NCBI GenBank assembly: GCA_902586885.1
Contig: CACIJG010000009.1
Location: forward strand, 1 to 64,000
Reading direction: 5' to 3'
Length of the DNA stretch: 64,000 nt
Source: an uncultured Alphaproteobacteria bacterium
GTDB taxonomy: Bacteria; Pseudomonadota; Alphaproteobacteria; Rhodobacterales; Rhodobacteraceae
Notes under the pieces: model-generated
Database searches by the model: none
What the model was told of the DNA's origin: nothing
The model's input: only the letters and a program-made list of their open reading frames with translations
Shown here: positions 42,635 through 52,702 of the stretch, piece by piece
Layout: every line of letters starts with the position of its first letter
Position numbering within the stretch: position 1 is the stretch's first letter
Translations under genes and position numbers: made by a program

Positions 42635-44956
42635 TTACTTTTTATTATTTAACAACAAGTCTTCTGGGTTTTTTATATTTAAATCTCGCTGAGGGAAAGG
42701 AATCTCAATATCCTCTTTCTTAAACAAATCAAATATCTTGAAGTGCAGCTCTGATCTAACCTGGTACATATAATTCTTGTCCCTTACGTAGATGATTAAA
42801 TCAAAGTCCAGTGAACTATCTCCAAAACCTTGAAATCTAACAAAAGGCTCTGGATCATTAAGTGTCATTTCGTGTGCTTTACCAATCTTAAGAAGAAGTT
42901 TTTCGATTTTTTTTGGGTCACAGTCATATGATACTCCTACTGACACCCTCACCCTTCCAGTCTCATTGCTATGAGTCCAATTTAAAACAGATCCTGCGAT
43001 AAGCTCTGAGTTTGGGACAACTACCATTGCACGATCAAAAGTTTCTATGTGAGTTGACCTAACAGATATTTTTCTTACCGTGCCAGAGAATCCTGAAGCT
43101 TCAATCCAGTCACCTTCCTTTATAGGTCTTTCAATCAGAAGAATAATACCAGAGACAAAATTGGAGACAATTGTTTGAAGCCCAAAACCTATACCTACAC
43201 TTAATGCTCCTGCCACAATTGCAATACTTGAAAGGTTAAATCCAGTTGATGATAGCGCAACAACCGCTGAAATCGTGTATCCAATATAACCAACACCTGA
43301 AATCAACGCCTTTCTACTGCCTTGGTCTAGTTTGGTTTTTGGCAGGATAGTTCTTTGTATAACTCTCTGCACCAAAATTGTTATCAAGTAACCCAGACCA
43401 AATATTACTGCAAAGTTTAAAATAGCTGTAGGGGTTACTGTTACTTCACCTAAGCTCAGCCCCTCATTAAATCTCAACCATAATTCTCTATATATTGAAA
43501 ACTCTATTCCAAAGACTAAGCCCATTAAAAGGAGCAAAGTCAGAATATTTAACATACTGCATATCAAGAATCCTAAACTTGCGACTTCTTTTTTTGAGTT
43601 CCTGTTTGAAAAGAACAAACTTCTTAAAACAAAGTCGATATAAAGCGAAACAAGCATGATCCCAAACGCGTAAGCCAGAATTTTTGAAAACTCGAATGCC
43701 GCAAGGAGGTAGCCTCCCAAACCAACTAAAGCTAAGAATATTACAAGATATGACAATATTCTTGACATCAATTCCACTGCTGGAATGTGAAGGCCTTTGC
43801 CATTTTTATCTGTTAATCCAAACAAAGTGTCAATCAGATTGGGAACAGTTTTCAAAAAATTAAATAAACCAAAAGCCAATAAAATAAGTCCGATGGTATT
43901 TGCGGTTACTTCAGCTTCCGCTGACAACAATGATCGTTCAGCCATATAATCTATCGAAGAATAAACGGCTAAAACAATTGATAAAAATAAGATAGAAAAT
44001 TTTAGCCCCGATAGATTATGAGAAATCCCAGTTGCAATATCCTCTGCTGATTTTTGGGTAACTGTAATCAATGAATTAAGTAAATAGCCCACTAGAAAAA
44101 CAATAAGTAGTGGGGTCAACGAGTTTACAAATATTGGGAGCCCATAATTACCCCCCAATCCTCTGAAAAATATCAAAATATTTAACGTGCCCAATAATAA
44201 TACAGAAAAGCTTATTATAGCTGGCAAAAAAACCTCTGCCGGGTGTTTTTTTGGTCGCTCTAAGAATGAGCCGTAGATGAATGTTGTTATCTTTTGCCTA
44301 AAGATCAAAATTAAGACGCCAAAAATCAGGCAAAGCAAAGCAAAACGACCAGCGTTTGTTGTTATCAAAAGTTTTCTCTTAACTTCAGAGTTAAAATTCA
44401 TACCAAAGTCTGTAACAACACCAGTAAATAGACCGAGAAGGTTTTTTGCACCCAATATATAAGTGCTAGGCGTCAAAACCATTTGATCATATGAGAAAAA
44501 ACGATTGTTAAACCTAGATTGCTTTAAATCATCAATGGCCTCAATAAGTCTTTGTGCTCGAGCTACTGATAACTTTGCGATTGCCAGGTCAGCGGTAATA
44601 CTCTCCAATGAATCTATAATTTGAAGCTTATTTTCTGATAATAAAGTTCCCTCAATATTACTATCTGAGATTAGGTCATTAATTAACTTTAGTTCTTGTT
44701 TCTGAGTGTTATATTTTTCATTGACTTCTTTCTGAATAATCAGAGCTTGGTTTCTAAGCTCAAATATATCTGAACGAAGAATCCCAAGAGATTCATTAGA
44801 AGCCTCCCCCCGAGAAAGGGTATCTTCAGCCCGCTCCGCTGTTCTATTGAACTTTTCAAACAATTGCTCTCTTGTCTCAGCCAAAGCTTCTGAAATTCCG
44901 CTAAGAACCACTAAAAAGACACATAAGGCAGGAAATAATTTCCAAATATTTTTCAT
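42635..44956 (-). CDS. MscS family mechanosensitive ion channel (MscK/DUF3772-type)
   Basis: Large MscS-superfamily channel, 773 residues, releasing solutes on hypo-osmotic shock. A signal peptide (ALCVFLVVLSGISEALA) is followed by a coiled periplasmic domain (about residues 25-175, DUF3772-like), about eight extra membrane helices, and the MscS core near residues 560-740: GLQTIVSNFVSGIILLIE, pore-vestibule segment RPIKEGDWIEASGFSGTVRKI, VVVPNSELIAGSVLNW. Ends with a soluble C-terminal domain. AlaX follows 20 bases downstream. Confidence 0.92.
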   Translation of the reverse strand: MKNIWKLFPALCVFLVVLSGISEALAETREQLFEKFNRTAERAEDTLSRGEASNESLGILRSDIFELRNQALIIQKEVNEKYNTQKQELKLINDLISDSNIEGTLLSENKLQIIDSLESITADLAIAKLSVARAQRLIEAIDDLKQSRFNNRFFSYDQMVLTPSTYILGAKNLLGLFTGVVTDFGMNFNSEVKRKLLITTNAGRFALLCLIFGVLILIFRQKITTFIYGSFLERPKKHPAEVFLPAIISFSVLLLGTLNILIFFRGLGGNYGLPIFVNSLTPLLIVFLVGYLLNSLITVTQKSAEDIATGISHNLSGLKFSILFLSIVLAVYSSIDYMAERSLLSAEAEVTANTIGLILLAFGLFNFLKTVPNLIDTLFGLTDKNGKGLHIPAVELMSRILSYLVIFLALVGLGGYLLAAFEFSKILAYAFGIMLVSLYIDFVLRSLFFSNRNSKKEVASLGFLICSMLNILTLLLLMGLVFGIEFSIYRELWLRFNEGLSLGEVTVTPTAILNFAVIFGLGYLITILVQRVIQRTILPKTKLDQGSRKALISGVGYIGYTISAVVALSSTGFNLSSIAIVAGALSVGIGFGLQTIVSNFVSGIILLIERPIKEGDWIEASGFSGTVRKISVRSTHIETFDRAMVVVPNSELIAGSVLNWTHSNETGRVRVSVGVSYDCDPKKIEKLLLKIGKAHEMTLNDPEPFVRFQGFGDSSLDFDLIIYVRDKNYMYQVRSELHFKIFDLFKKEDIEIPFPQRDLNIKNPEDLLLNNKK

Positions 44957-45214
44957 AAGTTGAATTTACATTCGTTGTGCATCATTAACAATACTTTGTT
45001 TTTTCTCAAAATACGCGATAATTAACATTTACTAATTTGAAGAAGAGGCAAGTTAGCAGGTAATATGGGAATATGAATACTTTATGGTCAAAATGACAAA
45101 AAGGGCTATATTAAACTTTAATTCGAAGGTTATATACAAACACAGTTTTAGCGACCCTTTTTTAGATTTATATGTAAGTCGAAATGCTTAATAATATTCT
45201 GGTAAATATATCTG

Positions 45215-45889
45215 ATGGATAGGCGTGATTTTCTTATATTAAGTTCGGCACCATTTATAATTGGTGTTCCTAGCCTTAGCTTAGCTGCTGGAGACAATAT
45301 AAATTTTGATATTTTTTTAAATAATAAGCTAGTTGGTTATTCAAATTTAACCTGCTCAATTGTTGATGAGGGATTGGAAATCTTAATAGATGTAGAAATC
45401 ATACCAAAGTTTTTAGGCTTAAAATTCTTAAAATACACTTTAAAAAACAGAGAGGTATGGTCCCAGAAAAAACTTATATCAATAGACTCCAATACATCCT
45501 GGTTCGGCAATAAATATTATGTAAAGGGCCAAAAAAGATCGGATGGATTCGAAGTCAACGGCTCTGCTTTTTCTGGTTTAATAAAGGAGAAATTTGCAAC
45601 CACGAGTTATTTTACACCTGAATTTCTGAAGAGAAAAGTTTGGTTGAGTTCCCAGGATGGAACTCCACTAAAGATTAAAACCAAGAAAACAGGAACGTCC
45701 AAAATTTTATATAATAATAAGAAGATCAAAGTAACTAATTGGGAAATCTCAGGCGATCTTGAATTAACTTTACAGTATGATAATGAAGGCCATTGGGTAG
45801 GTAGCGGTTTTTCAATTGGGAAATACCCTGCTAATTTCCGGTTAAATAGCAGAACCAGAAATATTCACAAATTATGGAAAAAAAGTTGA
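45215..45889 (+). CDS. DUF6134 family secreted protein
   Basis: 224 residues. N-terminus MDRRDFLILSSAPFIIG carries a twin-arginine-like DRRDF signal with a hydrophobic stretch and cleavage near SLAA. The mature part is a beta-rich domain (NINFDIFLNNKLVGYSN and TSWFGNKYYVKG) of the DUF6134 kind, members of which are found in cfa/photolyase neighbourhoods. Function unknown. It overlaps the downstream SDR gene by 16 bases, so the two are coupled. Confidence 0.78.
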   Translation: MDRRDFLILSSAPFIIGVPSLSLAAGDNINFDIFLNNKLVGYSNLTCSIVDEGLEILIDVEIIPKFLGLKFLKYTLKNREVWSQKKLISIDSNTSWFGNKYYVKGQKRSDGFEVNGSAFSGLIKEKFATTSYFTPEFLKRKVWLSSQDGTPLKIKTKKTGTSKILYNNKKIKVTNWEISGDLELTLQYDNEGHWVGSGFSIGKYPANFRLNSRTRNIHKLWKKS

Positions 45890-46734
45890 AAAAGTCAATT
45901 TTAATTACAGGATGTTCTTCTGGAATTGGAGAAGCGCTAGTTAAGAGATTTATATCTGAAGATTTTTTCGTTTTTGGGTCCATCAGAGATAAAAATGCTT
46001 CTAAGAAATTACGAGTTAAATATGGGGAAAGATTTTTCCCTTTAGTTTTTGATGTGACTAAAAGATCTGAAATAGAAAAAGCATTTTCAGAAGTTAAGTC
46101 AAAACTTAAAGGCAACAATTTAGATATATTGGTCAATAATGCCGGCATTGCGAAATTAGGGCCCGTAGAACATATAGACCGAAAGGAATTCTCTCAACAT
46201 TTGGACACAATGGTAGTAGGCACTTTTAATTGTGTTCAAGTATTCCTACCTCTTCTTGGGTCTACTAATAGAAACCAGAGACCTGGTAAAATCATTAATA
46301 TTAGCTCGGGTGGTGGAACTATTGGACAACCGTTTATGGCTTCATATTGCTCAAGTAAACACGCCCTCGAGGGGTTTTCTGAAAGCTTGAGACGCGAACT
46401 TATGATTTATAAAATCGATGTTATAATAGTTGCACCGAGATCATTTAAAACACCAATCTGGGCAAAGTCCAATATTGATGAACGAGTTTCACTTTTTGGA
46501 AAAACAAATTATAAAAAATCTTTTTCTAACTTCTCAAAATATGTCACATCATTATCAGAAGGTGGCGAAGATGTAAGCGTTCTTGCCCAGAAAATCTATC
46601 ATATTTCAAAAAAAAGAAGGCCGAAAGCAAAGTACTCTTTTGGACCTTCTGGCGTTCAATTCTTTCTTATAAGATATCTGCCAAAAGCTTTTTCAGACAG
46701 GCTACTGGCAAAGTTTTTTCAGATTGTCAAATAA
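45874..46734 (+). CDS. SDR family oxidoreductase in the cfa cluster
   Basis: Classical SDR, 286 residues. TGCSSGIGEA (about residues 13-22), NNAG (about 89-92), ISSGGG serine, and SYCSSKHALEGF Tyr-Lys (about 153-164) are all present. An extended C-terminus (YSFGPSGVQFFLIRYLPKAF) is rich in aromatic residues and may bind membrane or lipid. In Rhodobacter sphaeroides an SDR gene sits in a sigma-E-dependent cfa operon; the same role is inferred here. Convergent with the MFS gene 6 bases away. Confidence 0.87.
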   Translation: MEKKLKKSILITGCSSGIGEALVKRFISEDFFVFGSIRDKNASKKLRVKYGERFFPLVFDVTKRSEIEKAFSEVKSKLKGNNLDILVNNAGIAKLGPVEHIDRKEFSQHLDTMVVGTFNCVQVFLPLLGSTNRNQRPGKIINISSGGGTIGQPFMASYCSSKHALEGFSESLRRELMIYKIDVIIVAPRSFKTPIWAKSNIDERVSLFGKTNYKKSFSNFSKYVTSLSEGGEDVSVLAQKIYHISKKRRPKAKYSFGPSGVQFFLIRYLPKAFSDRLLAKFFQIVK

Positions 46735-46740
46735 GACTTT

Positions 46741-48000
46741 TTAATTCTTTTCTTCTTTAAAAGACCACATTGTAAATAATGGCAAGATCTTAAGAATGAT
46801 AGGTGCCAAGGCATAAAGGCACGTTAGGTAGAAAAGAGTATCGTCTTTATTATTTCCCATTGGATCAAAATCGACCCAATACAAGAATAATAATACGAAG
46901 GCGCCTGATACCGCAGCTGCTGTTTTATTGATCACTGACAATATTGAGAAAAAAGCACCAGATCTAATACTACCAGTTTTTTTTAAATCTTCGTCTAAAA
47001 GATCTGCCTGAATAGATGTTGGTAATGCCATATCAGCACTAACGCTTAAACCCGTTAAAATACAAATTACGATAAACAGAAAAACGTCATTATTACCTAC
47101 AAAAAAAACTAGAAAGAAAATCAAAATTGAAAAACATATTGAAAAACACCAAAGCCTCGTTTTGAGAATAAATCTTCCCAGAAAAATCCAAATTGGTACA
47201 CCAATTACTCCTGAAATTAGATAAACTAGCATTAGAGGACCAACTAGATCCTCTCTTCCCAGTCGATGAATTACAAAAAAAGCGAATAAAGCACCAGGAA
47301 TACCATTTGCTGCTGAATTAAAAAACTGGCTCAACAAAAACTTTTGCACTCTTCTTTCTGTAATTATGGTTTCAAAAATATTTATAAAGCCAATATAACC
47401 TTCAATATTATTTTTCTCAGAACTCTCCTTAACAAAAAAAAGAGAGAGAAAAATTGTAATGGGGTGTAAGATAATGACTGCTATTGCGATATTCTGTAAA
47501 GCTTCAGTAGATCCATCCGAGAGAGCATAGATCAGCGCAGATGAAATGGTTCCTAATAAGAAAAAACCCTCTCTAAGAAAAGCTATTTTTGATCTTTCCA
47601 AATATTCTTTGCTTAACTCGGCACCTAAGGAATAATAAGGAGGACCAAAAAGAGAAAGTCCAATTGTCAATAACACTATATTTACGGAGAAATATTGACC
47701 TGACTCATCCGCTGCGAATAAACCCCAAACAGATAAAGTGGTGATAGGTAAAGAAATTACCAACCAAAATTTTCTACGGCCCATCGAAAAGTTAAATTTA
47801 TCACTGAGAAGACCAACAAGAGGATCTAAAAACCCATCTAGTAATCGTACGCATAGGAAAATAATGCCTATCCCCAGCAAAGAAACTCCCAAACTACTCG
47901 AGTAATGTTCTCCAACGAAGACAAAAAGTGGAAATACAATTAAAGCGAGGGGTAATGCGTTTAATGCATATATAAAATAACTTAGGTTGGTATTTTTCAA
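46741..48000 (-). CDS. MFS transporter, GPH (glycoside-cation symporter)-like
   Basis: 12-helix transporter of 419 residues. The GPH-type cues are LLDGFLDPLVGLLSDKFNFSMGRRKFW (first half) and ADMALPTSIQADLLDEDLKKTG (second half). Members of this kind occur with cfa genes in Rhodobacterales; whether the substrate is a sugar or a lipid/lysophospholipid is unclear. Start is TTG at 48000. It follows cfa by 6 bases on the same strand and is the last gene of a leftward operon reaching back to at least 52686. Confidence 0.85.
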   Translation of the reverse strand: MKNTNLSYFIYALNALPLALIVFPLFVFVGEHYSSSLGVSLLGIGIIFLCVRLLDGFLDPLVGLLSDKFNFSMGRRKFWLVISLPITTLSVWGLFAADESGQYFSVNIVLLTIGLSLFGPPYYSLGAELSKEYLERSKIAFLREGFFLLGTISSALIYALSDGSTEALQNIAIAVIILHPITIFLSLFFVKESSEKNNIEGYIGFINIFETIITERRVQKFLLSQFFNSAANGIPGALFAFFVIHRLGREDLVGPLMLVYLISGVIGVPIWIFLGRFILKTRLWCFSICFSILIFFLVFFVGNNDVFLFIVICILTGLSVSADMALPTSIQADLLDEDLKKTGSIRSGAFFSILSVINKTAAAVSGAFVLLFLYWVDFDPMGNNKDDTLFYLTCLYALAPIILKILPLFTMWSFKEEKN

Positions 48001-48006
48001 ATTAGG

Positions 48007-49221
48007 TTAATTTTTTTTTAGAGTTATCTGAGTAACATCTCCTGAACCGGAAAAAAAGAATGATGCACAGGACGTTAGATAAAAATTCCACATTCTATTG
48101 AACCTATCATCAAAACCCATAGATGAAATTTTCTCCCACTTTGAATTGAACCTATCTGCCCAAATTCTGAGTGTTTTTGAGTAACTCTGCCCAAACTCTT
48201 TACTTGAAACAAATTCTAGATTAGCTCGGCTAAGCTGATTAAGTAATGTTTCGTAACTAGGTAGCATACCTCCAGGGAATATATATTTCTGTAGAAAATC
48301 GACGCTTCTTCTATATTTGGGAAAATATTTCTTATCGATTGTTATTATTTGCAAGCAACCCAGCTTTCCAGACCTAAGAACATTTTGAACAGTTTGAAAA
48401 TAAATAGGCCAATATTTTTCACCTACAGCCTCAAACATCTCAATTGAAACTACAGCATCATATTTTCCTTTTTCATCTCTATAATCTTGCAGTAAAAAAT
48501 TACTTTTTTCGCCAAAACCCTGCTTGAACATTCTTTGCTTTGAATATTCAAGTTGCTCTTTTGATAATGTCAGACCGGTGATATTTACTCCTCTTGTCTT
48601 AACAGCATACTCAGCAAAACCTCCCCATCCACAGCCTATTTCAAGAACTTTATCGCCCTCTTTCAAATTGAGACTCTTACAGATAGATTCATATTTATTA
48701 ATTTGAGCATTTGCTAAGGGTTCTTCCTTACTTTTAAAAAGAGCAGACGAGTACGTCATTGTTTTGTCGAGCCACTCTTTATAAAACTGATTTCCTAAAT
48801 CGTAGTGATAGGCAATGTTCTTCTGAGCTTGAAATTTCCAATTCGATTTCAACCAATGATTAAACCTCTCATAAAACCTTACAATACTTGTGCCTATTAA
48901 TTCTTCATAAATATTGTCACCTGCCATTAAGAAGAAATCCAAAACTGCCTGCAAGTCAGAGGTGTCCCACCAACCATCCATATATGACTCAGAAAAACCG
49001 TTCTGACCTTCGCGAATTAACCTTGAAAAAAAACTTTTATTTCTCACTATTATTCTCGCGCTTGCTCCTTTTTTTATGCTTTGGACCAAAAACTTTCTAC
49101 CATCTGTTAACTCGATTACTAATCTACCTTGTTCAGGGTTTTTAATCATATTGAAAATAGTTGGAAACCATCTAGGTAAGTTTTCATGACCTTTGAGATC
49201 TGTGATAAAATTTTCACTCAT
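48007..49221 (-). CDS. cfa: cyclopropane-fatty-acyl-phospholipid synthase family methyltransferase
   Basis: SAM-dependent methyltransferase modifying membrane acyl chains, 404 residues. SAM site VLEIGCGWGGFAEYAV near residues 194-209, then VSIEMFEAVGEKYWPIY and YIFPGGMLPSYETL, the usual Cfa blocks; N-terminal lipid-binding region includes NQFYKEWLDKTMTYSSALF. In Rhodobacter related proteins (UfaM-type) can methylate rather than cyclopropanate during furan fatty acid synthesis, so the product is not certain. Overlaps the DUF1365 gene by 4 bases. Confidence 0.9.
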   Translation of the reverse strand: MSENFITDLKGHENLPRWFPTIFNMIKNPEQGRLVIELTDGRKFLVQSIKKGASARIIVRNKSFFSRLIREGQNGFSESYMDGWWDTSDLQAVLDFFLMAGDNIYEELIGTSIVRFYERFNHWLKSNWKFQAQKNIAYHYDLGNQFYKEWLDKTMTYSSALFKSKEEPLANAQINKYESICKSLNLKEGDKVLEIGCGWGGFAEYAVKTRGVNITGLTLSKEQLEYSKQRMFKQGFGEKSNFLLQDYRDEKGKYDAVVSIEMFEAVGEKYWPIYFQTVQNVLRSGKLGCLQIITIDKKYFPKYRRSVDFLQKYIFPGGMLPSYETLLNQLSRANLEFVSSKEFGQSYSKTLRIWADRFNSKWEKISSMGFDDRFNRMWNFYLTSCASFFFSGSGDVTQITLKKN

Positions 49222-49973
49222 ATTTTTTGATTCTTAATTTTCTCTTCTGAATAAGAATAATATTTAACTCTTTTTAAGAACAAAATCAAAGCATTCCAAT
49301 GAATTAAGATCAGGACTTTTGCTAACATAAAAGGATATCTAGTAAGAGCTTTAAATAGTATCTTATCATTAAATATTTCTCCCCTACCAGTTTGAGTTGC
49401 AATTAATAGATCACCCTCTTGATCTCTTTCATTAATTTTTATTGATAGCTTTTCTTTAGGAGGGGTAATGGTGAAATGATAAGTTTGATTCATATCTATG
49501 AAAGGAGAAACGTACATTTCTTTAATATGATTGTGACGAATTTTGCCATCTTTATCGGGCTTACATGGCAGGAAATATTCTGTTTGATCACCAAATGTAT
49601 TTTTCACCTCGTAAATCACAGTATCCAGAACACTTTTTCTATAGCAAAAGAAAACAGACAATGGGCTAAAGCCTAATCCAAAAACACGAGGGAAACACAA
49701 TAAAAAAACTTTCTCTGGTTTTTTTAAACCACGCTCTTTACAGCTTTTATCAACCCAGTTTCTTAAGTTTTTGTCCTTACGACTACCATGATCAGTGGCG
49801 TACAGAGAAAGAGGTCCCCATTTATTGACTTTAAAAAATTTCGACCCCTTTTGAAGATTTTCAAGATTATCAATATCCAAGAATAAACTGAAAACCTTAT
49901 ACCTGAAAAGATGCTTTCTTGGTTTTAATCGCATGTGCATAACTTCACCAAAATAGACACACGAGTTAACCAT
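49218..49973 (-). CDS. DUF1365 domain protein
   Basis: 251 residues, DUF1365 family, commonly found between a FAD amine-oxidase-like gene and a Cfa-type methyltransferase. N-terminal YFGEVMHMRLKPRKHLFRYK, and FCYRKSVLDTVIYEVKNTFG, KEMYVSPFIDMNQTY are the typical conserved segments. Enzymatic role is not established; linkage suggests involvement in the same membrane lipid modification. 5 bases downstream of the FAD oxidoreductase gene. Confidence 0.9.
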   Translation of the reverse strand: MVNSCVYFGEVMHMRLKPRKHLFRYKVFSLFLDIDNLENLQKGSKFFKVNKWGPLSLYATDHGSRKDKNLRNWVDKSCKERGLKKPEKVFLLCFPRVFGLGFSPLSVFFCYRKSVLDTVIYEVKNTFGDQTEYFLPCKPDKDGKIRHNHIKEMYVSPFIDMNQTYHFTITPPKEKLSIKINERDQEGDLLIATQTGRGEIFNDKILFKALTRYPFMLAKVLILIHWNALILFLKRVKYYSYSEEKIKNQKI

Positions 49974-49978
49974 ATTGC

Positions 49979-51262
49979 TTACCTCTCTTTAATAAACCAT
50001 GAAGGGACACATTCTAACCTTTTTGCAACTTCTAAACCAGAATTCAAACCATCCTCATGAAAACCAAAACCCATTTTTGCTCCAGCATAATATATATTAT
50101 TCTCTCCTTGAATTGAGTTAGTCAACTCTTGAGCAGCATTCGTGTTTTTGTCAAAGATCGGATGAGAATAACTTGTTTCATAGAATATCTTATTGTCATC
50201 AATATCTTTGCTAGGGTTTAAGGTAACAAAAATATTCTCACGGCTAACTATATTCTGTAGCTTATTCATCCAATACGTTACTTCTACAGGCTTATTAATG
50301 GAGTCCTGAATATTACTAGTAATGAAGTTCCAACTAGACCATACTTTTTTAATTCGAGGCATATGGCTTGAGTCTGCGTGTAGTACGACTTTGTTTTTGG
50401 AGGTTTTGAACATACCCAAAATACGTTTCTCTTTTTCACTTGCATCACCAATTATTTTTAATGTTTCTGGTCCATCACACGATAAAACAACTTTATCAAA
50501 AAGCATCTTTCCTTTGCCATTACCAAACGCTACTTCACATTTGTTTTTCTTTCTTATTAACTTTTTTACAGGGGTATTAGCAAAAGCATTTTTGCCTATC
50601 TTTTGAATAATCTTTTCAACATATTTTACGGACCCTCCGTCTACAGTCTTCCAATCTATTTCCGTCGTTAACATGCTCAGAAGTCCATGATTTGAAAAGA
50701 ACCTTAGGTAACTATATGCAGGAAAATCTAAAATACTCCCTGTTGGGACCGACCAGATAGCTGCCCCCATAGGAACTATAAACATCTCAGAAAACCATTT
50801 GCCAAAGTTATTTCTCAAAAGAAAATCTCTCATGCTTTCGTATGAGTCCTGATTCTTAGAAAGGAAATTTAATGCGATACCCTTAAACCGAAAAATATCA
50901 TATAAGCCCTTGAGGTGATCTATGCTAAAAAGATTTTTTCTCTGAGCAAAAAAAGAATTGAAATTGCTTCCCGAATACTCAAGCTCCCCATTTCCCAATG
51001 AAAAGCCGAAGGACATCTTGGACGGCTTCGTTTTAACATTTAAATTTTCAAAAAGACTTGTTAAATTTGGGTAGTTTTTTTCGTTGAATACAATAAATCC
51101 TGTATCGACCGAAAAACTATCTCCGTCTTTCTTTACTTGAAGTGTGTTTGAATGTCCTCCAAAATAATTATTTTTTTCAAATAAAAAAACCTCATGCTTC
51201 TCTGATAAGGCAAGCGCTGCACTTAGTCCCGATATACCGGAGCCGACTACACAAATTTTCAT
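49979..51262 (-). CDS. FAD-dependent amine-oxidase-like oxidoreductase of the cfa cluster
   Basis: NAD/FAD-binding flavoprotein, 427 residues. GSGISGLSAALAL (about residues 7-19), FEKNNYFGGHS, and a C-terminal GAKMGFGFHEDGLNSGLEVA closing the FAD site. Always found beside DUF1365 and cfa-type genes. In Rhodobacter a homologous cluster (Ufa proteins) makes furan-containing fatty acids, so a role as acyl desaturase is possible. Overlaps the photolyase gene by 4 bases (ATGA at 51259-51262). Confidence 0.88.
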   Translation of the reverse strand: MKICVVGSGISGLSAALALSEKHEVFLFEKNNYFGGHSNTLQVKKDGDSFSVDTGFIVFNEKNYPNLTSLFENLNVKTKPSKMSFGFSLGNGELEYSGSNFNSFFAQRKNLFSIDHLKGLYDIFRFKGIALNFLSKNQDSYESMRDFLLRNNFGKWFSEMFIVPMGAAIWSVPTGSILDFPAYSYLRFFSNHGLLSMLTTEIDWKTVDGGSVKYVEKIIQKIGKNAFANTPVKKLIRKKNKCEVAFGNGKGKMLFDKVVLSCDGPETLKIIGDASEKEKRILGMFKTSKNKVVLHADSSHMPRIKKVWSSWNFITSNIQDSINKPVEVTYWMNKLQNIVSRENIFVTLNPSKDIDDNKIFYETSYSHPIFDKNTNAAQELTNSIQGENNIYYAGAKMGFGFHEDGLNSGLEVAKRLECVPSWFIKER

Positions 51263-52686
51263 GAGGAAACTCCAGAAATCTGGTGTTTCTTAAAATCTGA
51301 GTATGCCGCTAGGGCTCTATCTCTTCCAACCCTTAGATCAACAATTGGCATTTTTGGATATTCATCTTTTTTTAACCGCCAGATTTTAGGTACCATATCA
51401 TAATACTCTTGAGCCTCACATTGAAACTCCGACTTAACTTTTAAAAATTTACTGGTGTACACACCTTTAGGATCAAATTTTTTTGATTGGAGCTCTGGGT
51501 TAAACACTCTAAAAAAGGGACTTGCATCAGGACCAGACCCCGCAACCCATTGCCATCCCAAAGCGTTTGATGCAGGGTCCCAATCAATCAAACAATCTGC
51601 AAACCAGTTAAGGCCATGTCTCCAATCTATGAGCAGGTGCTTTGTTAGATAAGATGCCACTATCATTCTAACTCTATTATGCATTCTACCTGTAACATAT
51701 AATTCCCTCATTCCTGCATCTACTATTGGCACTCCAGTAATACCTCTCTGCCAGCGGACTAATGCATCTGAGTTTTCTGTCCAAGGAAAGTCATCCCACT
51801 CACTTTTCCAGTTTTTTTTGAGAATATGAGGACAATGAAAGCATAAGTACCAAGCAAAATCTCTCCATGCTAACTGCCTTACAAACATCTCACTATTATT
51901 GTCATTCAATGAGTAAATTTTTAATACTGCATGCCAAATCTGCCTTGGAGATATTTCCCCATAAGCTAAGTTCTCTGACAAATTAGAGCTTTCTACCTTA
52001 TCCAATCTATCTCTAGATAAATAATACTGGCTAATTCTTTTATCTAAAAATTCTTCAAATCTTAATTTGGCCGCTTCCTCGCCCACCCTAACTTTTTTTA
52101 TAAGGTAGACCTTACCCTTACCAATATCTTTATCTAACTCCCAATCTATTAACTTTTCACTTTTTGGCCATTCTTGGGGAGACACCATTTTTGAAGGGCT
52201 TGGTAAGGATTGTTCTATCTCTTCTCGTGCCAAAGCCCGCCAAAATGGTGTAAAAACTTTGTAAAACGATCCACTGTTTGTTTTTAGTTTCCAAGGAGAT
52301 AACATCAACATGCCTTCATAAGAGGAAACAGGGATACCTCTTACCTCAAAAAAAGACTTGATATGAGTATCTCTCTTTATTGAATCTTGATCATATAATC
52401 TGTTCCAGAAAATTTTTTTAGCTTTGTAGTTAGTAACCAGCTTCCTCAAAACCTCTAACGGTTCTCCTCTTAACAAAACTAAGCGTGTGCCTAACTTACG
52501 AAGACTTTCATCAAGTTTTTCTAGAGACAAACCAAGCCGCCACTTGAAAGCAGCACCTAACCCCTCTGTTTCCCGGTCTAGAATAAAAATTGGTAATAAT
52601 GGATTTCCACTTTTTGATGCCTCGAGTAAAGCAGGGTTATCACTAATACGCAAGTCTCGTCGAAGCCAAACAATATTTACCGACAT
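51259..52686 (-). CDS. phrB: deoxyribodipyrimidine photo-lyase (CPD class I)
   Basis: Light-driven repair of UV cyclobutane dimers, 475 residues. N-terminal antenna domain (NIVWLRRDLRISDNPALLEA) and a C-terminal FAD domain with the tryptophan/phosphate segments AWRDFAWYL, TGVPIVDAGMRELYVTGRMHN, DWRHGLNWFADCLIDWD and NALGWQWVAGSG. Upstream of the FAD-DUF1365-cfa genes in the same orientation with 4-base overlap. In Rhodobacter, phrA belongs to the sigma-E regulon for singlet oxygen, which fits this grouping. Confidence 0.96.
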   Translation of the reverse strand: MSVNIVWLRRDLRISDNPALLEASKSGNPLLPIFILDRETEGLGAAFKWRLGLSLEKLDESLRKLGTRLVLLRGEPLEVLRKLVTNYKAKKIFWNRLYDQDSIKRDTHIKSFFEVRGIPVSSYEGMLMLSPWKLKTNSGSFYKVFTPFWRALAREEIEQSLPSPSKMVSPQEWPKSEKLIDWELDKDIGKGKVYLIKKVRVGEEAAKLRFEEFLDKRISQYYLSRDRLDKVESSNLSENLAYGEISPRQIWHAVLKIYSLNDNNSEMFVRQLAWRDFAWYLCFHCPHILKKNWKSEWDDFPWTENSDALVRWQRGITGVPIVDAGMRELYVTGRMHNRVRMIVASYLTKHLLIDWRHGLNWFADCLIDWDPASNALGWQWVAGSGPDASPFFRVFNPELQSKKFDPKGVYTSKFLKVKSEFQCEAQEYYDMVPKIWRLKKDEYPKMPIVDLRVGRDRALAAYSDFKKHQISGVSS

Positions 52687-52702
52687 AAAAGAAACCCGAA
52701 AA